A DNA stretch of 64,000 nt from Isochrysis galbana (GCA_018136815.1 CM030933.1:372001-436000), one strand, 5' to 3'. Numbered from the stretch's first letter, positions 1 to 10,623 are shown. A program made the numbers and translations. Notes: generated by a model not told the origin, from the sequence alone.

Positions 1-1
1 T

Positions 2-2131
2 AGGGCCGGCGCAACAGCGGTGGCTTCACGCTGGCATACTTCATGCGAGCCCCGGCCGCTCGACTCTGACAATAGGGACAATAGGGTAGGGAGCATACCG
101 ATGTGCGGCGTCCTCGGGAGCCGTTTGGCGTCCGGGCACCAAGAAGGTGTGATACTCCCTGCAGGCACTCCATCGGACCAGAGCACGGGAGTCGCGGAAG
201 AAACTGTCGCTATGGAATCGAGCCAAAGCATGCCACATTTCCCTTTGCGAGGGAATGGACGCCGTACCCCCTCTACAAGGGCCAGGTCTGCAAGCACATC
301 GCAAGTTCGCACTGGCTTTGGTATTCGTGCTGGCCCTCGCCCGCAATCGAGCAGTGACGGCGTGGGAAAATTGGCCATATTTAATGGTGGAGAGTTAGAA
401 CGCGAAACTCGGACGGGTGTAGGGAATGGCGCGCGTATCCGAGGTGTGTCTCGTTCGCGTCCAACCTCTAGGAGCCAAGAGCAGCAGGAACCTTCGAGTG
501 CCATCATTGGATGCAGTGGCAGTGGTGTCGGGATGGGGTCCTCGGGCGTGGAACACGAGAGACCAGCAAGTGATCTTTCAGTGGTACCCTTTTCGATGGC
601 TGCAGCAGACTCTTTTGGTGCCACAGCCGTTGCGGAGGATGACACCGAGGACCAAGTCCAGGAGCGACAACTGGACTCAAATAATGTATCGTCATTCAAC
701 GCGAGGTTGGCCGTGACGCCACCACCAACCTTGTCCGCAGCGAGTATGGGAGCATCAGCCCAAGGAAGCGAGGGAGCGGTGGAGGCGACTCCTAAGCAAT
801 CTCTCGATGCCATTGCAGCTTCTGCCGCCGCTGCCGCCGCAGCAGCAGCAGCAGCATACGTGGCGTCGCCTAAGCTTGGGCGTCGCATTCCCCCATCGAA
901 GTCGACGAGAAATTTCAACCAAGCCCAGAGTGAACCGCAAGAGCAAGACAAGAGGTCAAAGTTTCGGGGAAGTCCTGGGATTGCTCGAGGTAGTGTGACA
1001 GATGTGGTTGCCATGGCAAAGACCGACCCCGCTGATAAGGGGTTGAGAAATTCTCAAGTCTCATCCTTGAAGTCGTTTGACAACAACCGCGAGTCTGTGA
1101 CCGTAGATGCTGCAAAACATGCAAGAAGCGCTCCAAGCTTGAGCTGCCCACCTCCCAGCCGATTTGCCTTGCCGGCGACCAGTGCTTCCACCGTTAAAGC
1201 AGGCGCACTACTGACGCTCTCGGGATGCAGTGTCACCAGGCCCTCGACAGCCATCTCCACTCCAGGGAGGATAGAGCAAACCTTTCGGAACAGTGTGGAT
1301 GCATTGAAACTTGGTGTCAGTAACGGTGAAAAGAGACGGCTTCCCACGGGCTCAGGATGCAGCAAGAGCCTCAGTAATACGTCGGCCACCATGCAAAGCG
1401 ATCTCCCCGCGGTACTCAGACAGCGCGGCGAAGTCGAAGTTGTCTTGATGGGTGCCTCATTGGGTCGAGACACGAGCGAGTCGATGAGACTCCCCGTTGG
1501 GAGGTTAGTAAGACACGGGCCTGATTTTGGGGATCGGGTCGGAGAACATTCCCTTTCCACGTCCTCGTCTCCCACAATGCGCTCCGGGAACGATGAGCGA
1601 GTCTCGCAGACCCTCTCCTACCTTGGTGTCAGAGTGGAGCCGCCCCAAAATGATGTGCCTCGTCTCGATGAGAGCGCGTCGCCGCCTGCATTCCGAGTGG
1701 GTCAAAGCGGAAGCATCCCTAGCGAGATGAGCGGGGGGATCCATCGCTCTTTACAAGCATCATGTTCAGAACATTGGCGAGGCCGTCGGCGCGATGAGGA
1801 CGTGCAGTTGCTTAGCTTGCCAAAGCCAGTCCTTTTCGCAGAAGTCCGAGCAAGTTCCACTACGTGTTCCGGGACGAAGTCTCAAAGAGGCCCTCCTTCA
1901 AGTGAGGGCGAACGAAGTGTGCTTGCTCCTTGGGGTGCTGACATGGCTGCGGAGAACAACGCCGTCGATGAGGACTCTTTGATGTTCTCGGCCTCCGTGC
2001 CGACTGGTGTACCATCAATTTGGAATAGGCAGGAGGGGTCCGTTTCGATGGCGAATCCAGGCAACGGAGACATTGGGAGTAAGGTGCGCACAGGTGGGCC
2101 GTTGGTCCAAACAAAGCGCAGCAAACACTAG
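2..2131 (+). CDS. Ser-rich protein of unknown function, 5' partial
   Basis: The reading frame is open from the window edge to a TAG at 2129-2131, about 710 codons, so the gene probably starts outside the window; the first ATG inside lies at 101. I do not recognise the product. It is rich in Ser, Gly, Arg and Ala, has a run of about 13 alanines near residue 270, and shows no membrane segment or catalytic motif that I can see, so it is probably largely disordered. The other frames are broken into short pieces, and an uninterrupted frame of this length is unlikely by chance. No introns are needed. A retroelement (2438-3378) begins about 300 bp after the stop. It could be the last exon of a regulatory or scaffold protein, but that is a guess. 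Confidence 0.55.
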   Translation, partial: RAGATAVASRWHTSCEPRPLDSDNRDNRVGSIPMCGVLGSRLASGHQEGVILPAGTPSDQSTGVAEETVAMESSQSMPHFPLRGNGRRTPSTRARSASTSQVRTGFGIRAGPRPQSSSDGVGKLAIFNGGELERETRTGVGNGARIRGVSRSRPTSRSQEQQEPSSAIIGCSGSGVGMGSSGVEHERPASDLSVVPFSMAAADSFGATAVAEDDTEDQVQERQLDSNNVSSFNARLAVTPPPTLSAASMGASAQGSEGAVEATPKQSLDAIAASAAAAAAAAAAAYVASPKLGRRIPPSKSTRNFNQAQSEPQEQDKRSKFRGSPGIARGSVTDVVAMAKTDPADKGLRNSQVSSLKSFDNNRESVTVDAAKHARSAPSLSCPPPSRFALPATSASTVKAGALLTLSGCSVTRPSTAISTPGRIEQTFRNSVDALKLGVSNGEKRRLPTGSGCSKSLSNTSATMQSDLPAVLRQRGEVEVVLMGASLGRDTSESMRLPVGRLVRHGPDFGDRVGEHSLSTSSSPTMRSGNDERVSQTLSYLGVRVEPPQNDVPRLDESASPPAFRVGQSGSIPSEMSGGIHRSLQASCSEHWRGRRRDEDVQLLSLPKPVLFAEVRASSTTCSGTKSQRGPPSSEGERSVLAPWGADMAAENNAVDEDSLMFSASVPTGVPSIWNRQEGSVSMANPGNGDIGSKVRTGGPLVQTKRSKH

Positions 2132-2419
2132 CCGTATGTCCTCATTTTGGTGCCCTCCAACGCGGAGGAGGTCATCTTGGGTCCCCACCGCCCTCCTCGG
2201 GGAGGGAAGCCATACCTCTAACCCACGCCAGTGATGGCTACGGTCCCCTCCTTCCCCTCCTTCCGCCGCCAGTGGTGGTCCTGAGCCCGGACGGGCGGTA
2301 TAATTGGCTTTATGCCCATCCACTTTCCCCTCATGACAGCTTTCTGCCCGCGCGCGCTCGTACGTCATGTGGATGTGGTTGGCTGTGGTGCTGTGGGGCT
2401 AGGCTGTGAGTGTAACGAT
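2132..2419. other. Intergenic spacer
   Basis: This is the presumed 3' flank of the Ser-rich gene. No gene or repeat is recognised. It ends at the left target-site duplication of the next retroelement. Confidence 0.4.
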
Positions 2420-2437
2420 AATGCTGGCTCTGTACGA

Positions 2438-3378
2438 CAAACAAATCTAACTGAGCATTAGTACCACTACTCTCACTAGCCCGGTACTAACACGACAGCC
2501 CTCAGCGCACCTGCCCGTACACCTTGGCGCGTGCTGTTGACACAGATACATACACCTATGCATCCCCTCCAAATCTCCCCCCTCGCATGCCCCCGGCTCC
2601 CATTCTAACTCCCCACAAGTTAAAATGAGGGAAAACCCATTGAGGCGGACCGACCTACGTCGGGCGACTCTCCGGGAAAAAGCACCGGGGGGGGGGGAGG
2701 GACCTCTCGTCAAAGAAGAAGAACGGCCCTTACCAGCTCACGCCGCGAGCGGTTCTCGAGAAATAAGCAACTGCGCCCCGAAGATACCTGCCACAGGTGT
2801 ATCCCAAGACGTCTTGAGCCGCTCCCTTCCCATCTCCCTCCTGTCGCCAGCCGCCCCCCTCCGCCCGTTTGCTAATGCAAACGGGTCTCGTTTCTCACCA
2901 CACTCCATCGGGGGGGGGTGCAAATCCCCCCCTCTCCCTCGTTCCATTCTCTTCCGCCCCGGTCCCTGCGGCGCGTCGCCATGCGGCGCGCCACGGCCTG
3001 CTCTCAGAGGTCCTTCAGGGGCGCCCAGAGGGCCAGCAGGGGCAGCTCAGGGGGCAGTGGAGGCTGGGGCTCAGCCCCTGGCCCCTCCTGCCTCTCCCTC
3101 GCTCGCCTCGCTGGCCTTGGGTGCCGCCCTGAGTCCCCTGTCTGCCTGGCGACCAGGGATGGGGGGGGGAGTCAGTACGAGAGCTGGCCCATGCGGGCCT
3201 GGGAGTGCGGCTCGCGGCCCGCGCCCACTAGGGGTCTGGGCCAGAATGATGATTGCCCAGCCCCTGCCAGAGGGCAGGGGCTGAGGTTAAATGTACGGGC
3301 CCACCCTGGGGGGTGTCCGCGATGGAGAGAGGGGGGCGCGAGGCCCCCATTGACCCCCACTTATAAAAGTAGGTTTTG
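2438..3378 (-). mobile_element. Short GC-rich retroelement copy R1
   Basis: The element is flanked by a perfect 18-bp direct repeat, aatgctggctctgtacga, at 2420-2437 and 3379-3396, which I read as the target-site duplication. The hairpin end (ACTT-ataa-AAGT, about 3358-3372) lies at the right, so the element sense is minus. The interior at 2985-3300 is clearly related to R2, R3, R4 and R6: all share a block around 'cagctcagggggcagtggaggctgggg' (split here as cagctcaggggg then cagtggaggctgggg). It contains another inverted repeat, cccctgcc/ggcagggg, near 3259-3283. It encodes no credible protein. Frames read through it are GC-driven. Confidence 0.8.
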
Positions 3379-3396
3379 AATGCTGGCTCTGTACGA

Positions 3397-4060
3397 GCAC
3401 ACCGTAGGGCTGGAGGGAGGACACTGAGGAATAGCATGTGGGAGTGGGACGACGTGGGAAGGGAAGGAGAGAGGGCGCGGGTGTATTCTACAGAATCATG
3501 TGCTTCTGTAGGTTCACAAATTGTTCATGACCGGCTCTAGGGTGTTAGGTCGCGTTCCTTCGCCGTCGAGCAGGTGCGGGACGGACGCTCGATCGAGGAT
3601 TGACCCCAAGCCTCTCTCGCGGGTTGGGGGGCAGCTCGAGCCGAGGCTATTATTGTTTCTTTGGTCATGTCCGAGGCACCGCTATCCGGTCTAGGGGGGG
3701 TTTCCCCCTAAGTGCGCACTCGTCTACCAATGGGTATTCCAGGTGCTTGTGCTTGTGCTTGGGCCTTTCAGCCCGCCTTCCTTCCCATTTTCCCGGGGGG
3801 TAGGAGGGGTAGGCAAGGATATCCACGAATCTTCGCCCAATTATCCCTCAAAAATATCCAAGAAATATCCAAGCGCCAGCCCAAATATCCCCCAAAATAT
3901 CTCGACACTATCTATTATAAGTGGTCCACGCACTTGCACCGATTCGTCGCCTGCCACACTCCCGTGGGCCGCGGGCCCCTCCCTACTTACTTTGCCTCTT
4001 TGTCTACCTTCATCTTCCCTCATTCCTACTTTCCATAGTGCTTAGTTAGTAAGTGCCCTT
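3397..4060. other. Intergenic stretch without recognised gene
   Basis: There is no convincing coding region. The right part (3800-3910) is AT-richer, with repeated 'aaatatcc' motifs. I see nothing else of note. Confidence 0.35.
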
Positions 4061-4250
4061 CAACTAAGTTTATACTTAGTTCAGCATGGGGGGGGCGCCT
4101 CGCGTCCCCCCTCTCAGGCACCAATTCCCCTCCGGGCCCCCCCTTTCCCTCTCTCCGTTCTCACCCATCGCTCTCCCTGCTGCGGCGCGTCGCCATTCGC
4201 GCTCCACGGCATGCTGCTCTTAGAGGGTGCAACTTGAGGTTCCCTTTTTT
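4061..4250 (-). repeat. 5' fragment of a GC-rich retroelement
   Basis: A 7-bp hairpin, AACTAAG-tttata-CTTAGTT (4062-4081), is followed by 'cagcatggggggggcgcctcgcg' (poly-G stretch at 4087-4094), matching the hairpin end of R4, R5 and R7. The remainder to about 4250 resembles the 2960-3010 part of R1 (gcggcgcgtcgccat). No target duplication was found, so it is probably a remnant. Confidence 0.5.
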
Positions 4251-4346
4251 TTACCCCCTCACCATTTTTTTACATCTCTTGTCTATTTTGGTATACATAA
4301 AGGGGGTCGATCGGAGGGCCGGGGGTGCCTTGTCAGTAGAGGTTTA

Positions 4347-5101
4347 ATTAATTAATTTCTTAATAGTCTCACCGCACACGCGACCGTGCATCCTCTACTT
4401 TCTACTCACGTAGGAAACTTTCTACACCCCCACTCCCCCGGCCCTTTCCCCCCTGCCATCAGGCGACTCCCCCCGTGCACTACTAGGGGGATAGGGGAAA
4501 AGGGCTTAGATATGCTGGTCGGTGGCCCGCCCCCCCCCGGCGATCCGTTTCCCCCTTCCTCCTATGCCTACCGGGCTGGCGGCGGCCTCGGTCCCGACTT
4601 ATCCTGTAAACAGGTGCGGGACTTACCTATTTTCCGGTGAGCGGAGCTCTCGCTCCGCCCACCCCCTTCTCCGCGCTCTCTCTCCCCTCTCCTGCAGGCA
4701 CGCGCGATGGCGCGCCTGCGACAGGCCTGCAGCTGCCCCTGGCGACCCCTGGAGGCCCCTGGAGGCCAGCTCAGGGGGCAGAGGAGGCTGGGGCTAGGCC
4801 CTGGCCTCCCCTGCCTCTCCCTCGCTGGCGCTCCTGGGCCTCAGGGGTCCCCAATCTGCACCTGTCTGCCTGTCGAACAGGGGGGGAGGGGGGGTTGGAG
4901 CGATGGGCTGGCCACGACAGGCCAGGACGCGCGAATCAGGCGAGCCTGTCAGGGAGAGAGTGGGTCAGCATGGCAGTGGCCTCCTGGCAAGCCATCAGGC
5001 ATGCCAGGAGCATGGGTGGTTCCTCCCCCATGGCAGGGGAGGAGTGGAGAGGGGGGGGGGCTCGTGCCCCCCCATGGGGCAACCAAGTATAAACTTAGTT
5101 G
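4347..5101 (-). mobile_element. Short GC-rich retroelement copy R2
   Basis: The flanking direct repeat ttgtcagtagaggttta (17 bp) occurs at 4330-4346 and 5102-5118. The hairpin end is at the right, 5081-5100. On the minus strand its arms are AACTAAG and CTTGGTT, so one base pair has become a G-T wobble compared with R4. The opposite end (4347-4400) carries the complement of the 3' signature 'gtgcggtgagactattaagaa'. R2 is nearly the same element as R4 (9869-10623) over its full length, including the CTTTCTACACCC and CGGTGATCCG blocks. It has no intact gene. Confidence 0.85.
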
Positions 5102-5159
5102 TTGTCAGTAGAGGTTTATATACCCACTTCATGGAGGAGGCATTTGGCATTTGTCGAAA

Positions 5160-5875
5160 AAGCAACCAAACTTGAGGTTGCATTCTCTTCAGAGGTCCTT
5201 CCCTTGGGGCAAGCCGTAAGGCTGGGGGACCCCACACACAGTGGCGCACTAACCCGCACCGCCATCCAACCATGACTCAAAGGCCCGTCACCCCCGCCCC
5301 CAACGCCAGGCGCCCAAAGTAGAGCACATCGGCCGACCCCCCGAAACCAAACAAAAAGGAACGAGGGGGGGGGGCGGGAAGGGGAGAGAGGAAGGGACGA
5401 GGGCGATGTCAAACGGAAACCCGGTTATGGGGGTAGTAGGTAATAGCGTAGCGGGCACCTTCAAGAATAAGAGGTTCTTTGGGAGCTCCCAGAGGGCTAG
5501 CAAGGGCAGCTCAAGGGGCAGTGGAGGCTGGGGCTCAGCCCCTGGTCCCCCTGCCTCTCCCACTCTCGCGCTAGCTGGCCTTGGGTGCTGCCAAGAGGCC
5601 TCTGTCTGCACGGCGACCATGGAGGGGGGGGGGGGGGGGATCGGCTCTAGGCCAGACCCAGCGCTGGCGTGGGAGTGCGATTCGCGGCCCGCGCCCACTA
5701 GCCACTAGGGGTCTAAGTCATAATGATGAATGCCGCCCAGCCCCTGCCAAAAGGCAGGGCTTGAGGCCTGAGGTTGGTTGTACGGGCCCACCCAGCAAGG
5801 TGTCCGCGATAGAGTGAGGGTGAGGGGGGCGCGAGGCCCCCGTTGACCCCCACTTATAAAAGTAGAAAGTAGGTT
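5160..5875 (-). repeat. Retroelement copy R3 (boundaries uncertain)
   Basis: The 5480-5865 part matches R1 and R6 (scrambled Gly/Ala-coding GC-rich core, cccctgcc/ggcagggg inverted repeat) and ends at the hairpin ACTT-ataa-AAGT at 5851-5865. The part near 5330-5380 contains the complement of a 3'-UTR block, 'ccgaaaccaaacaaaaagg', found again at 9230-9260 and in the retroelement at 22542-25653. I could not find target duplications, so the left border is an estimate. Confidence 0.55.
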
Positions 5876-5946
5876 GCACATGCACATCCCAGAGCCCAAC
5901 TGAAGAGTAGGCGCCAGCGTAAATCAACAAGATGTTCAATCGAACC

Positions 5947-6000
5947 TTGTGTGCGGGCAATTGAAAAAAAAGTCTGAAGATATTGTGTGCGGGCAATTGA
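5947..6000 (-). repeat. Minimal insertion of a retroelement 3' tail with 18-bp target duplication
   Basis: The 18-mer ttgtgtgcgggcaattga occurs at 5947-5964 and again at 5983-6000. Between the copies are only 18 bases, which on the minus strand read tatcttcagacttttttt, i.e. the common 3' terminal motif of the retroelements here. This looks like an extreme 5' truncation: only the tail was copied before the insertion was completed. Confidence 0.7.
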
Positions 6001-6365
6001 GCTTGCTACCAAATCCATGTCCGGAGAGGTGTGCACCGGATGCATTGGCCATCGCAAACAAGAGCAACCTAGACCAAAAGACCAAAAGGCACATGCGGGA
6101 ACTACGTACCAGCCCTTTAGACTCCGGGACATACTACTACGTAGAGAAGCATCACCTATCGCCTCTCTTGCATCTTATGCTCTGGGTGCCTTCATGAGCC
6201 TATGTTCGAGCAAGACATTCCACTTCAATTTCATTAACTCGCGACTCCCAACGTGTAGTAGTTGCCGAGGATCCAAACCAATTCAATCCCGGCCAGCCTA
6301 GTGAGAAGGCGGGTTTGCACCAGATCAAGTAGATATGCTCTTACCACTCGGTTGCAGGCGCGTCT

Positions 6366-8516
6366 TCACAAGAAGCGTGTGTCGAACCCTGGGCCGTCCG
6401 GGTCGAACCTACCACCCGGCCCACGACCGTTGCCTCGCCCAAAACCGCGGCCACCTCTGCCACCCCTGCCCGGGATACCAAGAGGCCCGCCACCACCAAA
6501 GCCAGAAGTGCCGTCCGGATCAACGAGGGGGTCGTAAGGGTCGAAGCGCGGGAAGCCCGTCCCGCGTCCGCCTCCGAGGCGACCCGGATGCCCTGGCTGC
6601 AAGCCCATCGGTGGATCGAATCCAGGATAACCTGGGAGGCTTGGTCCCGGCCCGAACCCCGGCAGCCGGTCATGGTTGCCGCCGATGAAGCCAGGTACAG
6701 GGACGGGGAGCCCTCCAGGGTATTGTGGCCCTGCTGGACCGTAACCACCTAGGTCGCCAAGCCCGCCCCCAACGCCGAAATCGTCGTCTGGGTCGTGGTA
6801 TGGGTCGTACCGAGGCACAAATGGCCGCCCACCAAGCATTGGCCCGTCACGTCGGCGTCGCTCAGCCTCAGCAGCCCGACGACGCTCTTCCACAAGCCTG
6901 TCGCGGAAGGCCAAACGCACGCTGTTCGATGGGGCTTTGCTGGGACCAGAAGTGGAGGCAGAAGGAACGGACAGCGACTCATCCGGTGGCTCTTCACCAA
7001 AGGAGGCCATGTATAAAGCCCTCCACAAGGTGTCGTCCATGGCGAGTGTGCGCATTGTTCGGCACACGGAGGCGGCTGCTGCAAGAGCTGTCGGGGGTAG
7101 AAAGGCAAGGACAGCAAGTCGTAGCTCAGGCTGGAGATCCATCAGCCCGGGCGGTTGGCCAACGCCATCGGGGTCAAAAACCTTGGTCCGCATTAGCGCG
7201 AGCAGCGGCTGGAGGAGGTCGACTCCAAGCCGATGCAGCAACCTCCTGAGGTCCTCAGGTCGTGGGAGCGCCGCTGATGCCGTGGCGTCCCCGCCGCACA
7301 GGATGCTCGAGTCAACCTGCGCCGAGAGCAACTGGGACGCACATGCTCCCGCCACCATGGCATGGAGCAAGACTGTTCGACCCATCACCACGGCCCGGAG
7401 CTCTACTAGTGGCACCGCGGATCCTGCCTCGATGCCAGAGGTGCTAAGAGTCGCATTGAGATCGGTCGATTGCGAGGCGCGAATGGGAGCCACCACATCA
7501 CCGCGACGGACGTGGCCATAGGCAATGGCGACCATCCCACCGCGTGCACGCCAGTCCTCGGGTAAGCCCGCTGCAACACCAGCTGTGTCTCCTAGCGGAC
7601 GGGTACTGCCCTGCGTTAAGGGCACGAATCCGGCGGAGACAAGCAGAGCATGCGCCGCCAGAATGACAGCTTCGTGAGGGACAAGGGCGCTTCCTTGGCC
7701 AGAAGGCTCGGCTGCATGCATGATGCCCAGGATTGAGGAGACAAGTGCATCTGGAACGAGTGCACCGCGCGGCAACGCAGCAGTGGGCACAGGAGCTTTC
7801 GTGGACAAAGCAGCCGCACCAACCGCTGCAGCTGCCGCTCTCGCTGCAGCATCTCGTTCAGACATTGTAGATATAACATCCTGCATCGGGGTTGGATTCT
7901 GATCAGGCACCGAGGATCTGTTAGCCGCATCGGCCTGTGCATTTTCTGCGAGGAGAGCGGCCGCTGCATCGATGTCGCCTTCCGTTGCATCCAGTGCATT
8001 GCTAATGCTCTCTCCAATGAATCCCATCTCGATGAGCCGCTGTTCACCGCGGGACCGATCCGATCGAGCGACAGCGGCGGCAGCGGCGGCAGCCGCTGCC
8101 GCACTTGGCTGAGGCGACGGTGTGGCCGCCCGGAGTGGGTTTTGGTACGGTGCAACGGGAGAAGCAGATACCACTGTGGCTTGGCGTGGAGCGGCAGTAG
8201 GGGCAAGACCACGATGTCCGCCACTGGGAGGTCCGAGGGGGTCAACACGGGCGCGAGGTGACAACTCGCTCAACGTGCCGGAGGGCGCGGCGGGAGAGGT
8301 AATGTAGAGCAAATCTCCCGATGCGAGTCCGAGCTGAGTGAGCGGAGTGGCCTCGTCTGGTGCTAGCGGTGTTGCCTTGTTGAGCGAGAGCGTGCACACT
8401 GACAGCTCAAGGCCTGCCGCCTCAGCGGCTATCTCCAGTAGCTGGGCGAAAGTAGTGCATGGTTCGACGTGCAATTTGAGCGTCTCACCCGACGGGCTGC
8501 GTAGTCGGAGCAGCAT
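6366..8516 (-). CDS. FBXO7-like F-box protein (UBL-UBA-PI31-like-F-box)
   Basis: The protein has 716 residues, starting at the ATG at 8516 because an FBXO7-type ubiquitin-like domain begins exactly there (residues 1-73, with 'LSLNK' and 'LASGDLLYI'). Next come a UBA domain (about 158-195, 'RLIEMGF'), a region matching the FBXO7/PI31 FP dimerisation domain (about 260-440, with 'LPEDWRARGGMVAIAYGH' and 'LLQPLLALMR'), an F-box (about 458-505, 'ELRLAVLAFLPP' and 'DDTLWRALY'), and a Pro/Gly tail with 'RFDPYDP' and 'RFDPDGP' as in the proteasome-binding tail of PI31 and FBXO7. Family members serve as SCF substrate adaptors and proteasome regulators. A UBA domain is, to my knowledge, not part of animal FBXO7. 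There are no introns. Orthology is inferred from domain order and motif identity and is strong. Confidence 0.85.
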   Translation of the reverse strand: MLLRLRSPSGETLKLHVEPCTTFAQLLEIAAEAAGLELSVCTLSLNKATPLAPDEATPLTQLGLASGDLLYITSPAAPSGTLSELSPRARVDPLGPPSGGHRGLAPTAAPRQATVVSASPVAPYQNPLRAATPSPQPSAAAAAAAAAAVARSDRSRGEQRLIEMGFIGESISNALDATEGDIDAAAALLAENAQADAANRSSVPDQNPTPMQDVISTMSERDAAARAAAAAVGAAALSTKAPVPTAALPRGALVPDALVSSILGIMHAAEPSGQGSALVPHEAVILAAHALLVSAGFVPLTQGSTRPLGDTAGVAAGLPEDWRARGGMVAIAYGHVRRGDVVAPIRASQSTDLNATLSTSGIEAGSAVPLVELRAVVMGRTVLLHAMVAGACASQLLSAQVDSSILCGGDATASAALPRPEDLRRLLHRLGVDLLQPLLALMRTKVFDPDGVGQPPGLMDLQPELRLAVLAFLPPTALAAAASVCRTMRTLAMDDTLWRALYMASFGEEPPDESLSVPSASTSGPSKAPSNSVRLAFRDRLVEERRRAAEAERRRRDGPMLGGRPFVPRYDPYHDPDDDFGVGGGLGDLGGYGPAGPQYPGGLPVPVPGFIGGNHDRLPGFGPGPSLPGYPGFDPPMGLQPGHPGRLGGGRGTGFPRFDPYDPLVDPDGTSGFGGGGPLGIPGRGGRGGRGFGRGNGRGPGGRFDPDGPGFDTRFL

Positions 8517-9097
8517 GCCAGTAATCTCGAGTCTTGCTAGCAACCCTGCCCCCTAGTGGAGTGCGAACGAGCTCTGGTGAGAGGTGGCAGGCGAACGAAA
8601 GAGCAGCAAGGGGGGGAGGATGTGGACGAGCCTAGCAGGTAGGGTGAAAGTGCGCGGGGTTGGGTGAGGTGAGTAGGGGCGAAAGGGCGAACGGCGAGCG
8701 AGCGATTGGCGGGTAATTGGTGTGGTGTGGTGGGTGCGGGGGAGGGAGGGGGGGGGGGGGGGGGGGGGGGGTTCGAGCGAGCGCGCGGCGGCCGTGGACG
8801 GCACTAGGCGAGGCCGTCTCGAGCGCGGACAACCCTTTGCTGCAGAGTTTTCTTGTTGTGTGAGTGTAAATAATTTTAACCTTAGTGCTGAGCGCTGAGG
8901 CGGAAACGGAGCCCTTACTTACCCCTCGTTAGAGTTTTATTGTTGTGTTAGTATAACCTTAGTGCTGCGAGACCGTAGCCCTTCGACGGCAACGGAGCCC
9001 CTCCCCCGCGATGGCGGTGTGTGCGCGGTTGGCGCATGGCTCGTCCGGTGTATGTGGCTAGGACTAGGACTAGGAATGCTAGCTGCTAGCGGCTAAC
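8517..9097. other. Upstream region of the FBXO7-like gene with poly-G tract
   Basis: This presumed promoter/5'-UTR (read on minus) holds an uninterrupted run of 24 G at 8748-8771. The block 'gagttttcttgttgtg...taaccttagtgctg' at 8846-8890 is repeated imperfectly at 8931-8965. No gene is seen. Confidence 0.4.
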
Positions 9098-9290
9098 AAA
9101 AAATATTCTTGAAGATGACTACTACTACTACGTTCTACGTTGCTAGTAGTGCTAGCCGCCGTCCCCTTATCTGGGGTCTACGCCTGACATCGCCTTCGTC
9201 CTACCCTCACTCCCCTTCCCGTTCCCCCCCTCGTTCCTTTTTGTTTGGTTTCGGGGGGTCGGCCCATGTACCATGTATGTACACTTGTTG
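9098..9290 (-). repeat. 3'-terminal fragment of a retroelement
   Basis: On the minus strand this ends in 'atcttcaagaatatttttt' at 9100-9118, a variant of the shared tail. It contains the 3'-UTR block complementary to 'ctcgttcctttttgtttgg' (9231-9250), also seen at 5340-5370, 25500-25530 and 63690-63720. It is 5' truncated and non-coding. Confidence 0.5.
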
Positions 9291-9852
9291 TATTCAAGCC
9301 CCTTGGCATGACGAATATTTCGGCATGGGTACGTGCCTTCTTCGTTATATACCGTCTTCTATGTTCGTCTTGGTCACGCAAGGCGTGCAGATTCGGATTC
9401 TCCTTGGGCTCAAGTCCTGGTCCGCCGATTTTCGCCTCGAAATTCGATGATTTGAGTTTTATTTTTACCTTTACTAGCTCGGTCATCCTCTTTGGTGGGT
9501 GGCGTTCAGGCCCACTACCCTGGACTGGTAGCGGGGTAACAGCGCGGACGTGGGCCCCGCCGGCGACCTACTGGTATAGCCTTCAGATGGGCAGGAATAC
9601 AACACACTCTCTCTCTCCTCTTTTTCTGGTGAGCGCTCAGCGCTCCTGGTTCTGCGTTCTGCTCATCAGAGGGGGTTCGTTTAACGTATGTTTCCGGCAT
9701 GTTACTATAAATGTTTGAGTGCACAGTGTTGATTTGTGTGGTTTTACCCACTGTACCGCCTATTGGTGACCTGCAGCCCCCCTGAGTACCCCAAGCCCCC
9801 GAGTCTTCCAAGTGATCCTTTCGAGCCTACGACCTACGAGTCCCTACGAGTC
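9291..9852. other. Intergenic stretch without recognised gene
   Basis: Frames of up to about 157 codons occur but show no domain, no splice logic and no similarity to the other genes. I regard the stretch as non-coding. Confidence 0.3.
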
Positions 9853-9868
9853 TTAAATAAGCGGTATC

Positions 9869-10623
9869 GGAACTAAGTTTATACTTAGTTCGCCCATGGG
9901 GGGGCACGAGCCCCCCCCTCTCTCCACTCCTCCCCTGCCATGGGGGAGGAACCACCCACTCTCCTGGCATGCCTGATGGCTTGCCAGGAGGCCACTGCCA
10001 TGCTGACCCACTCTCTCCCTGACAGGCTCGCCTGATTCGCGCGTCCTGGCCCCTCGTGGCCAGCCCCTCGCTCCAACCCCCCCTCCCCCCCTGTTCGACA
10101 GGCAGACAGGTGCAGAGTGGGGGCCCCTGAGGCCCAGGAGCGCCAGCGAGGGAGAGGCAAGGGAGACCAGGGCCCAGCCCCAGCCTCCTCTGCCCCCTGA
10201 GCTGGCCTCCAGGAGCCTCCAGGGGTCTCCAGAGGCAGCTGCAGGCCTGTCGCAGGCGCGCCATCGCGCGTGCCTGCAGGAGAGGGGAGAGAGAGCGCGG
10301 AGAAGGGGGTGGGCGGAGCGAGGGCTCCGCTCACCGGAAAATATGTAAGTTCCGCACCTGTTTACAAGAGAAGTCGGGACTGAGGACGCCGCCAGCCGCC
10401 AGCCCGGTAGGCATAGGAGGAAGGGGGGAACGGATCACCGGGGGGGGGGCGCGGGCCACCGACCATATCTAAGCCCTTTTCCCCTATCCCTCTAGTAGTG
10501 CACGGGGGGAGTCGCCTGATGGCGGGGGGGAAAGGGCCGGGAGAGAGGGGGTGTAGAAAGGTGTGCTGCGTGAATAGAAAGTAGAGGGTCCACGGCCGCG
10601 TGTGCGGTGAGACTATTAAGAAG
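9869..10623 (+). mobile_element. Short GC-rich retroelement copy R4
   Basis: The flanking 16-bp direct repeat ttaaataagcggtatc is at 9853-9868 and 10624-10639. The 5' hairpin AACTAAG-tttata-CTTAGTT is at 9871-9890, followed by 'cgcccatgggggggcacgag'. The second hairpin, ggggggcacgagcccccc, follows at once. The 3' end reads 'gtgcggtgagactattaagaag'. It is a near-full-length sister of R2 in the opposite orientation. Stops interrupt all frames relative to R2, so no protein is claimed. Confidence 0.88.
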
